Made by a program: the position numbers and the translations under genes
Part shown: positions 8,863-18,127 of the stretch, one piece after another
Position numbering within the stretch: the stretch's first letter is position 1
How the letters are laid out: every line of letters starts with the position of its first letter
Notes under the pieces: generated by a model
Seen by the model: the letters and a program-made list of their open reading frames with translations, nothing else
The model's database searches: none
Told to the model about the DNA's origin: nothing
Assembly: GCA_002280555.1 (NCBI GenBank)
Contig: NCEE01000011.1
Coordinates: 83,043 to 147,042 of the forward strand
DNA: 64,000 bases
Direction: 5' to 3'
Origin: Sphingomonas sp. 32-62-10
GTDB taxonomy: Bacteria; Pseudomonadota; Alphaproteobacteria; Sphingomonadales; Sphingomonadaceae

Positions 8863-9584
8863 TGAAAATCAGGCTCGATACGCGTCCAGCAGTATTGTTT
8901 GGCGGGCTCACCTTGCTGGGCCTGCTGGTGTTTTTGCCCATGCGTCTTGTGCTTGGGCTGGTTGGTCTCGGGGAATACGGGTTGTCGGCCCGCGCCGTGA
9001 CCGGGCCGGTCTGGTACGGCCAGCTAATGGAGGCACGGTTGGGTGATCTTTCGCTGGGCGATCTTCGTGCGCGGCTCTCGCCGTTCCAACTGCTGTTGGG
9101 GCGCGCGCGGCTTGATCTGAACGGTCCCGCGCAGGGCGATAAACCCGGCCTGGTCGGCGCGATCAGCACCAGCCGCTATGGTTTCGGAATCGACGACATG
9201 ACCGGATCGGTGCCGACGGGGTCCGTTTTCGCGCCGTTGCCGATCAATCGGATCGAGCTGGAGGGCGTGAGCATCAGGTTCGACAGTGGCGCCTGCGCGG
9301 TGGCACAAGGGCGCGTGAAGGCGCAGTTGAGCGGTGCGATCGCCACGGTGCCATTGCCGCAAGCGATGAGCGGCACCGTGAAATGCGAGGGCGGGGCATT
9401 GATCGTCCCGCTGGTCAGCCAGGCCGGCACCGAAAGCGTCACACTCAGCATCCGCGCCAATGGCCGCTACCGCGCCACACTCGATATCCAGTCGAGCGAC
9501 CCTGCGGTGGCGCAGAAACTGGGGCTGGTGGGGTTCCAGCAAGCAGGCGCGGGGTATCGCCTGTCGACAGAGGGGCAGTTTTAA
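8862..9584 (+). CDS. gspN: GspN-family type II secretion protein
   Basis: Last gene of the gsp run. The ATG at 8862 overlaps the gspM stop (TGATG). One N-terminal hydrophobic segment (AVLFGGLTLLGLLVFLPMRLVLGL) is followed by a periplasmic beta-rich domain with the GspN-like ARAVTGPVWYGQL and LGDLRARLSPFQLLLGRA segments. GspN is an accessory component missing from many T2SS operons; its role is not well established. About 240 residues. Confidence 0.85.
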   Translation: MKIRLDTRPAVLFGGLTLLGLLVFLPMRLVLGLVGLGEYGLSARAVTGPVWYGQLMEARLGDLSLGDLRARLSPFQLLLGRARLDLNGPAQGDKPGLVGAISTSRYGFGIDDMTGSVPTGSVFAPLPINRIELEGVSIRFDSGACAVAQGRVKAQLSGAIATVPLPQAMSGTVKCEGGALIVPLVSQAGTESVTLSIRANGRYRATLDIQSSDPAVAQKLGLVGFQQAGAGYRLSTEGQF

Positions 9585-9658
9585 TCCTGAACGCCAGCCC
9601 CGGCCCTTACACCGCTTGACGATGCCCGTCCCGGCCCGCTAGTGCCGCCATCTTCGTG

Positions 9659-9735
9659 GCGATCGTAGTTCAATTGGTTAGAGCGTCGGCTTGTGATGCC
9701 GGATGTTGCGGGTTCAAGTCCCGTCGGTCGCCCCA
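9659..9735 (+). tRNA. tRNA-His (GTG)
   Basis: Full cloverleaf: acceptor GCGATCG/CGGTCGC, D stem GTTC/GAGC, anticodon loop with GTG, T arm with GGTTCAAGTCC. The extra G at -1 (9658) faces C73, the tRNA-His identity pair. CCA is encoded (9733-9735) and a run of five T follows at once, which may serve in termination. Confidence 0.97.
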
Positions 9736-9780
9736 TTTTTCCCGTCTTCCTCTCTCTTGGCCCTTGCAGGATAATCACCC

Positions 9781-10830
9781 GTGACAACCGGCTGGGGTTT
9801 CCCCGATTTCGACGACCATGAGGGCGTACACCTCTTCACCGATCCGGCATCGGGTCTGCGCGCGGTGATCGCGATTCATTCGACCAAATTGGGGCCAGCA
9901 GGCGGTGGCTGTCGTTTCTGGCATTATGCCGATTCGAACGAGGCAATTACTGATGCCCTGCGCCTCTCGCGCGGCATGAGCTTCAAGAACGCTATGGCCG
10001 GACTGCCGATGGGCGGTGGCAAGGGCGTGGTGCTGGCCGATGCGAACCGCACCAAGACGCCGGAAATGCTGAAGGCGTTCGGCCGTGCGATTGATTCACT
10101 GGGCGGACGCTATGTGACGGCCGAAGATGTCGGCATGTCGGACACAGACATGGTCACGATCTCAAGCGAGACCAAATTCGTCACTGGCCTGCCCGTCGCA
10201 TCGGGCCGCGCAGGGGGCAATCCCGGTCCATCGACCGCTTTGGGGGTCTATCTGGGCGTCAAGGCGGCAGCGAAACGCGGGCTAGGTGCGGACAGCATGA
10301 AGGGCGTGCATGTCGCGATCCAGGGTGTCGGCTCGGTTGGCGGTGGATTGGCCGAGTTGCTCGCGAAGGACGGCGCGAAACTGACGCTCGCCGATGTCGA
10401 TGCAGACCGCGCAGCGGCGCTCGCCAAGGCGCTGGGTGCCGATGTTGTGTCCACCCATGACATTCTCTCGTTGCCGGCCGATATCGTCAGCCCCAATGCC
10501 CTCGGCGCGATCCTGACCGAAGCGTCGATCGCCAATTTGCAGACCAAGGTGATCGCTGGCGGCGCCAACAACCAGCTCGCGACGCGCGAAGATGGCTGGA
10601 GGCTGCACGCACGCGGTATCACCTATGCCCCTGATTATGTGATCAACGCAGGCGGTATCATCAATGTATGCCTGGAATATATGGGCCAGGGCGACCGCGC
10701 CGACGTGGAAGCCCGCATCCACAAAATCCCCGATCGCCTGAACGAAGTATGGGATGAGAGCGATCGCAGCGGCGAGCCTTCGTCCGCCGTGGCAGACATG
10801 ATTGCAAAGCGGTTGATCGGGCGGGGTTAA
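9781..10830 (+). CDS. Leucine dehydrogenase-like amino-acid dehydrogenase
   Basis: Glu/Leu/Phe/Val dehydrogenase family enzyme, cytoplasmic, most like leucine dehydrogenase: NAD-dependent oxidative deamination of branched-chain amino acids. The catalytic-lysine region MAGLPMGGGKGVV lies near residue 80 and the dinucleotide-binding IQGVGSVGGGLAE near 180. The C-terminal NAGGIINVCLEYMG is typical. GTG start at 9781 with AGGA about 10 bases upstream. At 349 residues it fits leucine dehydrogenases better than the longer glutamate dehydrogenases. Phenylalanine or valine specificity cannot be excluded. Confidence 0.85.
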   Translation: MTTGWGFPDFDDHEGVHLFTDPASGLRAVIAIHSTKLGPAGGGCRFWHYADSNEAITDALRLSRGMSFKNAMAGLPMGGGKGVVLADANRTKTPEMLKAFGRAIDSLGGRYVTAEDVGMSDTDMVTISSETKFVTGLPVASGRAGGNPGPSTALGVYLGVKAAAKRGLGADSMKGVHVAIQGVGSVGGGLAELLAKDGAKLTLADVDADRAAALAKALGADVVSTHDILSLPADIVSPNALGAILTEASIANLQTKVIAGGANNQLATREDGWRLHARGITYAPDYVINAGGIINVCLEYMGQGDRADVEARIHKIPDRLNEVWDESDRSGEPSSAVADMIAKRLIGRG

Positions 10831-10948
10831 AGAAGGTCTATCTGGCGGGGTGGCGATTTGAGCGTCACGATCCCCCGACCAATGCTGCCCATTCTTCCAT
10901 CGTTCGCGGTTGTTGATCCATCGACTTCGCGTCAGGGGGTATCTGAAG

Positions 10949-11317
10949 CTAGGGCTGCTTGCTGGATATCCAGATATGCGCTGCAGGAATGATGTCCGCA
11001 CTCCGATCCAGCGTGCCGCATCGTAGCGAGGCGAAACCGGGCCGCTTGTCATTCTCGGCAAAAATGCGCGTTTTGCAGATCGCACACCCCCAGATCAACG
11101 ATCGTGCGCCACTGGGCTGAATATAATCGCCGCTATCGAGTTCACCCGTAATCGTCAGGTCCTGGCGCGCGAACAGCCTATGTTCGCTGAACGCGCTGCC
11201 GGTGCGCGACTGACAATCGCTGCAGTGGCAGGCATAGGGGAGAAAGCGAAAGCCATCGGCCAAAGTGTAGCGTATCGCGCCGCAGAGGCAGCCGCCGGTC
11301 AGTTCACCTTTCATCAC
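10949..11317 (-). CDS. GFA/CENP-V family zinc-binding protein
   Basis: Small cytoplasmic protein of the Gfa (glutathione-dependent formaldehyde-activating)/CENP-V fold. The zinc ligands are visible: GGCLCGAIRY at the start, CHCSDCQ near residue 31 and the GCAICKTRIF pair near residue 77. At 122 residues it is shorter than true Gfa and matches the many uncharacterised members. The substrate is unknown. Two adjacent Met codons (11317, 11314) can serve as start. Confidence 0.85.
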   Translation of the reverse strand: MMKGELTGGCLCGAIRYTLADGFRFLPYACHCSDCQSRTGSAFSEHRLFARQDLTITGELDSGDYIQPSGARSLIWGCAICKTRIFAENDKRPGFASLRCGTLDRSADIIPAAHIWISSKQP

Positions 11318-11404
11318 TCACGCTCCCATCGATGCGAAATCATGCAGCCGTTACGTCAGCCGCGAGCGCGACATGAGGGCGCCTTCGCATATCATCCTGC
11401 GCCA

Positions 11405-12232
11405 TTAATCCGGCATGCGGCGCGCTGCTTCCCAGCGTTCGAGCCAATCGACTGCGAATGCAACCAGCGGCTGTGCGTCCATAAGTAGAGACGATGCGCT
11501 GCCTACAAGCCCCCGGGAGCCGTTTCCAGCCTCGACAAAAGCAGCCACGATTTGCCCAATATGATCGTCAGGCAGAACCGGGTGAACAGGCTCGTCCGTC
11601 TCATACTCCTCGATAAACTGCCAGAGTGTGCCGCTCGGGGTCGCGAAGGGCACCTCGTACTTCACAACAAGTTTGTCGGGGATCCGGGCAAGGTGTTCGG
11701 CGTGATGGATCAGTGTACATTTGCGCCAAGGCGCACCGATCATCAGCACGCGCCCGCCAGTCTGGGTGAGTTTAGCGAGGGGTGAACCTTCGCCATAGCC
11801 GTAATCCTGCGGATGATCGTCGGTGAGCCATTCGGCGTCCCGTCCGATTGCTGCCACTGATGCTGCAGGATTACCGCTTCGTCGTGCGCCGCGCATCGTT
11901 CGCACGGTTTCTGCAATTACGCCGTTGATCCGGATCGCACGCGACGCTTGCGGATCAAATCCGGGCACATGATCCCGCCATTCGGGTAGCACGCGTCCGT
12001 CTTCGTCGAGAAGTCCCTCATGCAGGGTATCCCAATTGGTGTAGACCATGATCGTGCCGTTTACGCCGACGACATCGAGCAAAGCGTTCGCCAGAACATC
12101 CGGGCCGTTTAGGAGCGGGCCGACCGCTCGCATTGCCGCGTGGAGCAGCACGGTGTCGCCCGCCCGAACGCCAATCCGCGCTAAGTCGGCCCGCAATGAT
12201 GCGCGGGTATGATAGGAGAGAACAGCACCCAT
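11405..12232 (-). CDS. AAC(3)-family aminoglycoside N-acetyltransferase
   Basis: Acetyl-CoA-dependent N-acetyltransferase of the AAC(3) fold. Visible family segments are DTVLLHAAMRAVGPLL near the start, YTNWD, SGNPAASVAAIG, a YGYGEGSPLAKL loop, and IGAPWRKCTLIHHAEH carrying the conserved His. The ATG at 12232 has AGGGG upstream and gives about 275 residues; a TTG 36 bases earlier is the alternative. The gene is a lone minus-strand gene beside ald, without integron or transposon sequence, so it looks like a resident chromosomal copy. Actual resistance is not shown by sequence. Confidence 0.82.
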   Translation of the reverse strand: MGAVLSYHTRASLRADLARIGVRAGDTVLLHAAMRAVGPLLNGPDVLANALLDVVGVNGTIMVYTNWDTLHEGLLDEDGRVLPEWRDHVPGFDPQASRAIRINGVIAETVRTMRGARRSGNPAASVAAIGRDAEWLTDDHPQDYGYGEGSPLAKLTQTGGRVLMIGAPWRKCTLIHHAEHLARIPDKLVVKYEVPFATPSGTLWQFIEEYETDEPVHPVLPDDHIGQIVAAFVEAGNGSRGLVGSASSLLMDAQPLVAFAVDWLERWEAARRMPD

Positions 12233-12268
12233 TCCTCGCCCCTTTTCCGCTCTTGATTGCCGCGCCAA

Positions 12269-13363
12269 TCAGTTCATCGGAAAATCCAGCGCATCTGCCA
12301 CCGCCTGATGCCTGATTTTCCCGCCCGACACGTTGAGCCCATTCGCGAGATGCGGATCAGCCGCCATCGCCGCCTCTGCACCGTGCTTCGCCAGCTTCAG
12401 GACGAAGGGCAGGGTCGCATTGTTGAGCGCAAACGCGCTGGTCCGCGCCACCGCGCCGGGCATGTTCGCGACGCAGTAATGGATTACGCCGTCGACTTCG
12501 AACACCGGATCGTCATGCGTCGTTGGATGGCTGGTTTCGAAACACCCGCCCTGGTCGATCGCGATGTCGACCAGCACCGATCCGCGCTTCATCGTCTTCA
12601 GCATCTCGCGCGTGACGAGCTTGGGCGCGGCGGCACCGGGCACTAACACCGCGCCGATCACCAGATGCGCGTTCTTCACGGCGTGCGCGATCGCGGCTGA
12701 TGAGGCATAGGCGGTCTTGATCTGGCTCGAGAAGAACATGTCGAGTTCGGCCAGCCGCGCATTGTTGATGTCATAGATGGTTACATCAGCGCGCATGCCG
12801 ACCGCCATCTGCGCCGCGTTCACTCCGGAAACGCCGCCACCGAGGATCGCAACCCGCGCCGGGGCCACACCGGGCACGCCGCCGAGCAGCACGCCACGTC
12901 CGCCTTGTTCCTTCTCCAGATAATGCGCGCCAACCTGGATCGACATGCGCCCCGCGACTTCGGACATGGGTTTCAGCAATGGCAGCGAGCGATCCGCCGC
13001 CGTCACCGTTTCATAGGCGATGCAGGTCGCGCCGGATGCCATCAGGCCAAGCGCCTGCGGCTTGTCCGCCGCGAGATGGAGATAGGTGAACAACAAGTGG
13101 CGCGCCTCGAGCAGCGCGATCTCGCTCGGCTGCGGCTCTTTGACCTTCACGATCATGTCCGCGCCCGCGAATACAGCGGGGGCATCGGCGACGATATGCG
13201 CACCTGCCTCGACATAGTCCGAATCTTCGAAATCGATGCCGGCGCCGGCGCCCGTCTGCACGATCACCTGATGCCCGGCGCGGACGAGCTCGGCGACCGA
13301 TGCCGGGGTCAGCCCGACGCGATATTCGTGGTTTTTGATTTCCTTGGGGATGCCGACTCGCAT
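12269..13363 (-). CDS. ald: Alanine dehydrogenase
   Basis: NAD-dependent oxidative deamination of L-alanine to pyruvate in the cytoplasm. The N-terminal MRVGIPKEIKNHEYRVGLTP is diagnostic, the catalytic His lies in LLFTYLHLAAD, and the Rossmann motif ARVAILGGGVSGVNAA sits near residue 170. The length of 364-365 residues is typical. The ATG has an AGGAG-like site just upstream. It faces away from kup across a 214-base gap in which only the two promoter regions would fit. Confidence 0.95.
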   Translation of the reverse strand: MRVGIPKEIKNHEYRVGLTPASVAELVRAGHQVIVQTGAGAGIDFEDSDYVEAGAHIVADAPAVFAGADMIVKVKEPQPSEIALLEARHLLFTYLHLAADKPQALGLMASGATCIAYETVTAADRSLPLLKPMSEVAGRMSIQVGAHYLEKEQGGRGVLLGGVPGVAPARVAILGGGVSGVNAAQMAVGMRADVTIYDINNARLAELDMFFSSQIKTAYASSAAIAHAVKNAHLVIGAVLVPGAAAPKLVTREMLKTMKRGSVLVDIAIDQGGCFETSHPTTHDDPVFEVDGVIHYCVANMPGAVARTSAFALNNATLPFVLKLAKHGAEAAMAADPHLANGLNVSGGKIRHQAVADALDFPMN

Positions 13364-13577
13364 TGCCCTCTCCTTATGCTGTTGATGACGCGGCTATACC
13401 GCTGCGAAACGGGCTTGTCCTGCCATACGCCGTGCGCTGAACTCCCGCCTTGCTCCCGACCCAATGCCCCGTTGCCGGGCCATTGGCTGCATGCTAGGGC
13501 GCGCGGCACGTCAACGGGGTAAGCCACCGGGCATCCATGCGCGTTTCCATCATCATATCGGCCGGATTACGGGGCCT

Positions 13578-15509
13578 ATGAGCGAGACTGTGTTGGCGGG
13601 CGCGCCGAACGAGGGATCAGGCGATGCCGGCCATGCCGCAGCCGGACACCACAGCGATGGCCCGATAAAGCTTGCGGTGAGCGCCATCGGCGTTGTGTTT
13701 GGCGATATCGGCACCAGCCCGCTCTATGCCTTTCGCGAAACCTTTGCCGGGCACCACCCGCTGGCGCTCGATACGCTGCACATCATGGGTGTCGTCAGCC
13801 TGATCTTCTGGTCGATGATGATCGTGGTAAGCATCAAGTACGTTGCCATCATCATGCGCGCGGACAACAAGGGCGAAGGGGGCAGCCTTGCGCTTCTAGC
13901 GCTCGTATCGGGCCGCACCAAAACCCAGCGATGGAGCCAGGGGATCATCCTGCTCGGCGTATTTGCCACCGCGCTGTTCTATGGCGACAGCATGATCACG
14001 CCTGCCGTCTCGGTGCTCGGCGCGATCGAGGGGCTGACAATTGTGGCGCCTGCTTTTGGCGGGCTGGTGCTCCCACTGGCGGTGGTCATCATCATCGGGC
14101 TGTTTTCGATCCAGCGCAGTGGAACGGCGAAGGTCGGGCTGTTCTTTGGGCCGATCATGCTGACCTATTTCGTTGTGATCGGTGCGCTCGGGGCGATCAG
14201 TATTGCGCAGACCCCTGACATCCTCTGGGCACTCTCCCCTATCTATGCGATCGAGTTCTTCGCCAGTGACCCGCTCAAGGCGTTCCTGGCGCTCGGTTCA
14301 GTGGTGCTGGCGGTGACCGGGGCGGAGGCGCTTTATGCCGATATGGGCCATTTCGGGCGAAAGCCGATCGGCCGGTCATGGCTGTATTTTGTCCTCCCGG
14401 CGCTAATCCTGAACTACATGGGGCAGGGGGCTTTGCTGTCGCGCAGTGGCGCTGCGGCGCTGGAGAGCCCATTCTATCTTCTGGCACCCGAAATACTCCG
14501 CCTTCCGCTGGTTATTCTGGCAACGATGGCGGCGATCATCGCCAGCCAGGCCGTGATTTCAGGTGCGTTCTCCGTCACACAGCAGGCGATCCAGCTCGGT
14601 TTCATCCCCCGCCTGCGGATCGAACACACCAGCGCATCAACCGTGGGGCAGATCTACATTCCGATCATCAACTGGGCACTTTTGGTGATGGTGCTCGTGC
14701 TGGTGCTCGCTTTCCGCACCTCGTCGAACCTCACCTCGGCATATGGTATCGCTGTGACGGGGGCGATGACCATCGACACCTGCCTGCTGGCAGTGGTGCT
14801 GTACCGGTTGTGGAACTGGCCACGCTATATTGCGGTGCCGGTGCTGGCGGTGCTGTTCATCGTCGATGGGGCGTATTTGGCTGCGAACCTTACCAAAGTT
14901 CCCGATGGCGGCTGGTTTCCGCTACTGATCGGGCTGATCATCTTTACCTTCCTCACCACCTGGTCGAAGGGGCGCCAGCTGATGATCGCGCGGATGCGCG
15001 ATTCGGCGATGCCGATGAAGGTGTTTATTCAGTCCGCCGCCAGCGCCGCCACCCGCGTGCCCGGTACAGCAGTGTTCATGACCTCCACGGCAGAGGGCGT
15101 GCCGCACGCGCTGCTCCACAATCTGAAGCACAACAAGGTGTTGCACGAACGCATCATCCTGCTGACCGTGAAGATCATGGACGAGCCCTATTTCCCCGAT
15201 GACGGTCGCTGCCATCTGGAAAATCTCGACAACGGGTTCCACCGGATGATCCTGAAATATGGCTTCATGCAGGAACCCGATGTGCCCGCAGCGCTCGCAC
15301 GGATCAGCCAGTGCGGAGCCGATTTCCGGATGATGGACACAAGCTTTTTCCTGTCGCGCCAGACCCTGCTCGCGTCGGACCATCCCGGCATGTCGATCTG
15401 GCGCGAAAAGCTGTTCGCGTGGATGCTGCGCAATGCCGAAAGCGCGATGGAATTCTTCCGCCTGCCGACCAACCGCGTGGTCGAGCTAGGAAGCCAGGTC
15501 GAGATTTGA
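13578..15509 (+). CDS. kup: Kup potassium uptake transporter
   Basis: Low-affinity K+:H+ symporter of the inner membrane. About twelve transmembrane helices are visible. The signature GVVFGDIGTSPLYAFRETF opens the first, followed by the DNKGEGGSLALLAL loop and GDSMITPAVSVLGAIEGL. A hydrophilic C-terminal domain of about 150 residues follows. The start ATG at 13578 gives 643 residues, the family length; an upstream in-frame start would only add a non-conserved extension. The next gene starts inside its stop. Confidence 0.96.
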   Translation: MSETVLAGAPNEGSGDAGHAAAGHHSDGPIKLAVSAIGVVFGDIGTSPLYAFRETFAGHHPLALDTLHIMGVVSLIFWSMMIVVSIKYVAIIMRADNKGEGGSLALLALVSGRTKTQRWSQGIILLGVFATALFYGDSMITPAVSVLGAIEGLTIVAPAFGGLVLPLAVVIIIGLFSIQRSGTAKVGLFFGPIMLTYFVVIGALGAISIAQTPDILWALSPIYAIEFFASDPLKAFLALGSVVLAVTGAEALYADMGHFGRKPIGRSWLYFVLPALILNYMGQGALLSRSGAAALESPFYLLAPEILRLPLVILATMAAIIASQAVISGAFSVTQQAIQLGFIPRLRIEHTSASTVGQIYIPIINWALLVMVLVLVLAFRTSSNLTSAYGIAVTGAMTIDTCLLAVVLYRLWNWPRYIAVPVLAVLFIVDGAYLAANLTKVPDGGWFPLLIGLIIFTFLTTWSKGRQLMIARMRDSAMPMKVFIQSAASAATRVPGTAVFMTSTAEGVPHALLHNLKHNKVLHERIILLTVKIMDEPYFPDDGRCHLENLDNGFHRMILKYGFMQEPDVPAALARISQCGADFRMMDTSFFLSRQTLLASDHPGMSIWREKLFAWMLRNAESAMEFFRLPTNRVVELGSQVEI

Positions 15510-16033
15510 CCGCGGCCGATCTGCCGAACCATACCGCGCCAATCATCGTCACGGCGCTATTTGGGAAACAGGATCAAGCCTGGTTCGATGGCCTTCGCCG
15601 CGCGCATTTTCCACCCGAACGCAATCATTTGGCGGCGCATTTGACAATGTTCCATCACTTGAGTCCTGTGATTGAGGCCGAGCTACGGCAGCGGCTGGTG
15701 AACGAGACACGCCGGGTGCCTGCACCCGAGGCCCGAGTAACGGGGCTGATGTCATTGGGCAGGGGCACCGCGTTCCGGATCGAGTCGCCCGGCTTGGCCG
15801 ATATCCGTGCGCGGATCGCCGATGCCTTTGCGATGATGCTGGTCCCGCAGGATGCTGCCCCTTGGCGCGCGCATGTGACCGTCCAGAACAAGGTAACACC
15901 TGCCGAGGCCAAGGCGTTGTACAATGAGCTCAACGTCGATTTCAGGCCATGTCCGGTGGCGATCGCGGGCCTTGCAACCTGGTGGTATCGCGGCGGCCCC
16001 TGGGAGCCGCTCTCACGCCACATGTTCGGCTAG
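15506..16033 (+). CDS. 2H phosphoesterase (2'-5' RNA ligase-like)
   Basis: Member of the two-histidine phosphoesterase superfamily. The two HxT motifs are HLTMFHH near residue 46 and HVTVQNK near residue 122, with a typical distance between them. Start taken as TTG 15506, overlapping the kup stop; reading further upstream would run inside kup. About 175 residues. The relatives act on cyclic phosphodiesters or RNA ends, but the substrate of this subgroup is not known. The coupling to kup may be only positional. Confidence 0.75.
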   Translation: MTAADLPNHTAPIIVTALFGKQDQAWFDGLRRAHFPPERNHLAAHLTMFHHLSPVIEAELRQRLVNETRRVPAPEARVTGLMSLGRGTAFRIESPGLADIRARIADAFAMMLVPQDAAPWRAHVTVQNKVTPAEAKALYNELNVDFRPCPVAIAGLATWWYRGGPWEPLSRHMFG

Positions 16034-16116
16034 CGCGTCGTCATCATTGCGGTGGTTGACCGGGGGGCACGCCGCACTTATAGCCCCGCGCTCACCGCCA
16101 TTGCGGTCCCTTTTGG

Positions 16117-16193
16117 GGCGAAGTAGCTCAGCTGGTTAGAGCACGGGAATCATAATCCTGGGGTCGGGGGTTCAAGTCCCTCCTTCGCTACCA
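16117..16193 (+). tRNA. tRNA-Met (CAT)
   Basis: Cloverleaf with acceptor GGCGAAG/CTTCGCT, D stem GCTC/GAGC, anticodon stem CGGGA/TCCTG around a loop with CAT, T arm GGGTTCAAGTCCC, and encoded CCA. The first acceptor pair is G-T. A CAT anticodon may be elongator Met or lysidine-modified Ile2; the acceptor does not settle this. Confidence 0.93.
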
Positions 16194-16366
16194 TTTCTGT
16201 CGCCCGGCAAGGGAGGCTCCCCAAGTTTTCCGATCAGTCCCCCAAGCAAAACGCCGGCGACGTAACGATTGCGTTCGCTGTTGCGAACACCATGTTGCAA
16301 GCGACAGGCGTTGTTCCCTAAGGAACGGCCAAGCCTCAATTTCCGCCACGGTCGAAAGCGCATCCC

Positions 16367-17338
16367 ATGTCTGCCACCCATCACACCCGCATGCTCATCA
16401 TCGGCTCCGGCCCGGCTGGCCTTTCGGCGGCGATCTATGGTGCGCGGGCAGGGATGAAACCGGTTCTGGTGCAGGGCATCCAGCCGGGCGGCCAGCTGAC
16501 CACCACCACCGATGTCGAGAATTATCCTGGCTTTCGCGAGGTGATTCAGGGCCCATGGCTGATGGAGGAGATGCAGGGCCAGGCCGAACATGTCGGTACG
16601 CGGTTGATGTACGACACGATCGTCGAGGTCGATCTGTCGAAGCGCCCGTTCCGGCTGATTGGCGATAGCGGCGATATCTATTCGGGCGATGTCCTGATCA
16701 TCGCCACGGGCGCGCAAGCGAAATGGCTGGGGCTCGACAGCGAGGAATTGATGAAGGGCAAGGGCGTCAGCGCCTGTGCGACCTGCGACGGGTTTTTCTA
16801 TCGCGGCAAGAAGGTTGCGGTGATCGGCGGCGGCAACACCGCGGTCGAGGAAGCGCTGTACCTCACCAATCACAGTGACGACGTGACGCTGATCCACCGG
16901 CGGGACAGCCTGAAGGCCGAACGTATCCTGCAGGACAGGTTGTTCGCCAATCCGAAGATCACGGTGCTGTGGAACAAGGAAGTCCGCAACTTTGTCGGCG
17001 GTGGCATGCCCGAGGGGCTTGTCGGGATCGACCTGCTCGATCGCGTGACCGGCGAGCAGTCGCGGCTCGATGTCGAGGGCGGCTTCGTGGCGATCGGCCA
17101 TCACCCGGCAACCGAGCTTTTTCGCGGGCATCTAGCGCTCGATTCGGACGGCTATATCGAGGTCGAAAAAGGCGGTACGCGCACCAGCGTCGAAGGCGTG
17201 TTCGCGTGTGGCGACGTTATGGACAAGATTTACCGCCAGGCCGTGACCGCGGCCGGCACCGGCTGCATGGCGGCCTTGGATGCCGAACGGTTCCTCGCGG
17301 AAGCGGATTTCGAGAAGGTCGCTGAAGCGGCGGAGTAA
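16367..17338 (+). CDS. trxB: Thioredoxin reductase
   Basis: FAD/NADPH-dependent thioredoxin-disulfide reductase. The FAD motif LIIGSGPAGLSAAIYGARAG is at the N-terminus, the redox-active CATC sits in VSACATCDGFFYRGKK near residue 140, the NADPH motif is VAVIGGGNTAVEEAL, and the second FAD motif GVFACGDVMDKIYRQAVTAAGTG closes it. The length of 323 residues is typical. It stands alone between tRNA-Met and the XrtA locus, whose first gene converges on it 3 bases away. Confidence 0.97.
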   Translation: MSATHHTRMLIIGSGPAGLSAAIYGARAGMKPVLVQGIQPGGQLTTTTDVENYPGFREVIQGPWLMEEMQGQAEHVGTRLMYDTIVEVDLSKRPFRLIGDSGDIYSGDVLIIATGAQAKWLGLDSEELMKGKGVSACATCDGFFYRGKKVAVIGGGNTAVEEALYLTNHSDDVTLIHRRDSLKAERILQDRLFANPKITVLWNKEVRNFVGGGMPEGLVGIDLLDRVTGEQSRLDVEGGFVAIGHHPATELFRGHLALDSDGYIEVEKGGTRTSVEGVFACGDVMDKIYRQAVTAAGTGCMAALDAERFLAEADFEKVAEAAE

Positions 17339-17341
17339 GGT

Positions 17342-18127
17342 TCAAGCAAGCGCGGCAATGATCGCCTCGCGGAGGGCGGTTTTGTCGCTGGCCCGCGCAA
17401 AGCTGTGCGACGCCGTGTCGATCGTTACTGTTGGGCCGTGATACCCGGCCCGCGCGGCGGCATCTGCAAAGGCAATCGCGGTTGCGTCGCCCGATGCGAG
17501 AATGATCGAAACGTCCGGGCGATCGGCAAGGGCACCGAAAACGGACCGTTCCATTGCCGACAATTCCTTCGATTGATTCTGCGAAACCTTTGACAACCCA
17601 CTGACTAGCTTCTCGAAGTTGACCCGGCCGGTCATCAGACGGACCCAGCTCGCGGGATCGCGTAGCCGCTGCGCGTAGCGGGAACGGATCGCGGCGGCAG
17701 GCGGCAAGTCGTCATCGTCATCGCTGACCCAGGGGTTGGCGAGGATCAGTCGGTCGAATGCCTCGCCGCTGTAGAGCAACAGTGCGGTTGCCGCGTCACA
17801 ATTGCCGAAGCCGACCAGACGATCGACCTGGGGCGCCGCTGTCCGAAACGCCGAAACCGCCGCCATGATGTCAGGCCCGGATGACGCAAAGCCGCCGTTC
17901 TCGCCCGATGAGTCGCCGATACCGCGTCGATCGAACCGGAATACCGGATAGCCTGCCGCCGCCAGTTCAGCCGCCAGTAACGCCATCCCGCGATGTGCGC
18001 CGCAGCGGATTTCGTTGCCACCTGAGACGATCAGCAGCCCCGTTCTCCCCGCCGCCTCGTCCAGCGAGCCGACCAGCGTTTCGCCCGCGCAGGGAAATGG
18101 GATCAGGCGACGCACTGGCGCACCCAT
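17342..18127 (-). CDS. Exosortase A-associated hydrolase 1
   Basis: Alpha/beta-hydrolase-fold protein of the type found next to xrtA. The N-terminal PVRRLIPFPCAGETLVG, the oxyanion region LLIVSGGNEIRCGAHRG and FDRRGIGDSSGE are visible. The nucleophile elbow reads VGFGNCDAAT, so Cys or Asp stands where a serine hydrolase has Ser; this matches what is known of this subfamily. A C-terminal Asp and His (VTIDTASHSF) remain. The substrate is unknown. Overlaps hydrolase 2 by 25 nt and probably follows it in one transcript. Confidence 0.85.
   Translation of the reverse strand: MGAPVRRLIPFPCAGETLVGSLDEAAGRTGLLIVSGGNEIRCGAHRGMALLAAELAAAGYPVFRFDRRGIGDSSGENGGFASSGPDIMAAVSAFRTAAPQVDRLVGFGNCDAATALLLYSGEAFDRLILANPWVSDDDDDLPPAAAIRSRYAQRLRDPASWVRLMTGRVNFEKLVSGLSKVSQNQSKELSAMERSVFGALADRPDVSIILASGDATAIAFADAAARAGYHGPTVTIDTASHSFARASDKTALREAIIAALA

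Noticed and set aside
16273..16288. Inverted repeat GTTCGC/GCGAAC between tRNA-Met and trxB
   Set aside because: Six-base arms with a 4-base loop in GC-rich DNA occur by chance, and no T-run or promoter boxes support a role.
16172..17131. Long minus-strand frame opposite trxB
   Set aside because: Antisense shadow: trxB is complete with all motifs on the other strand, and this frame has no family features.
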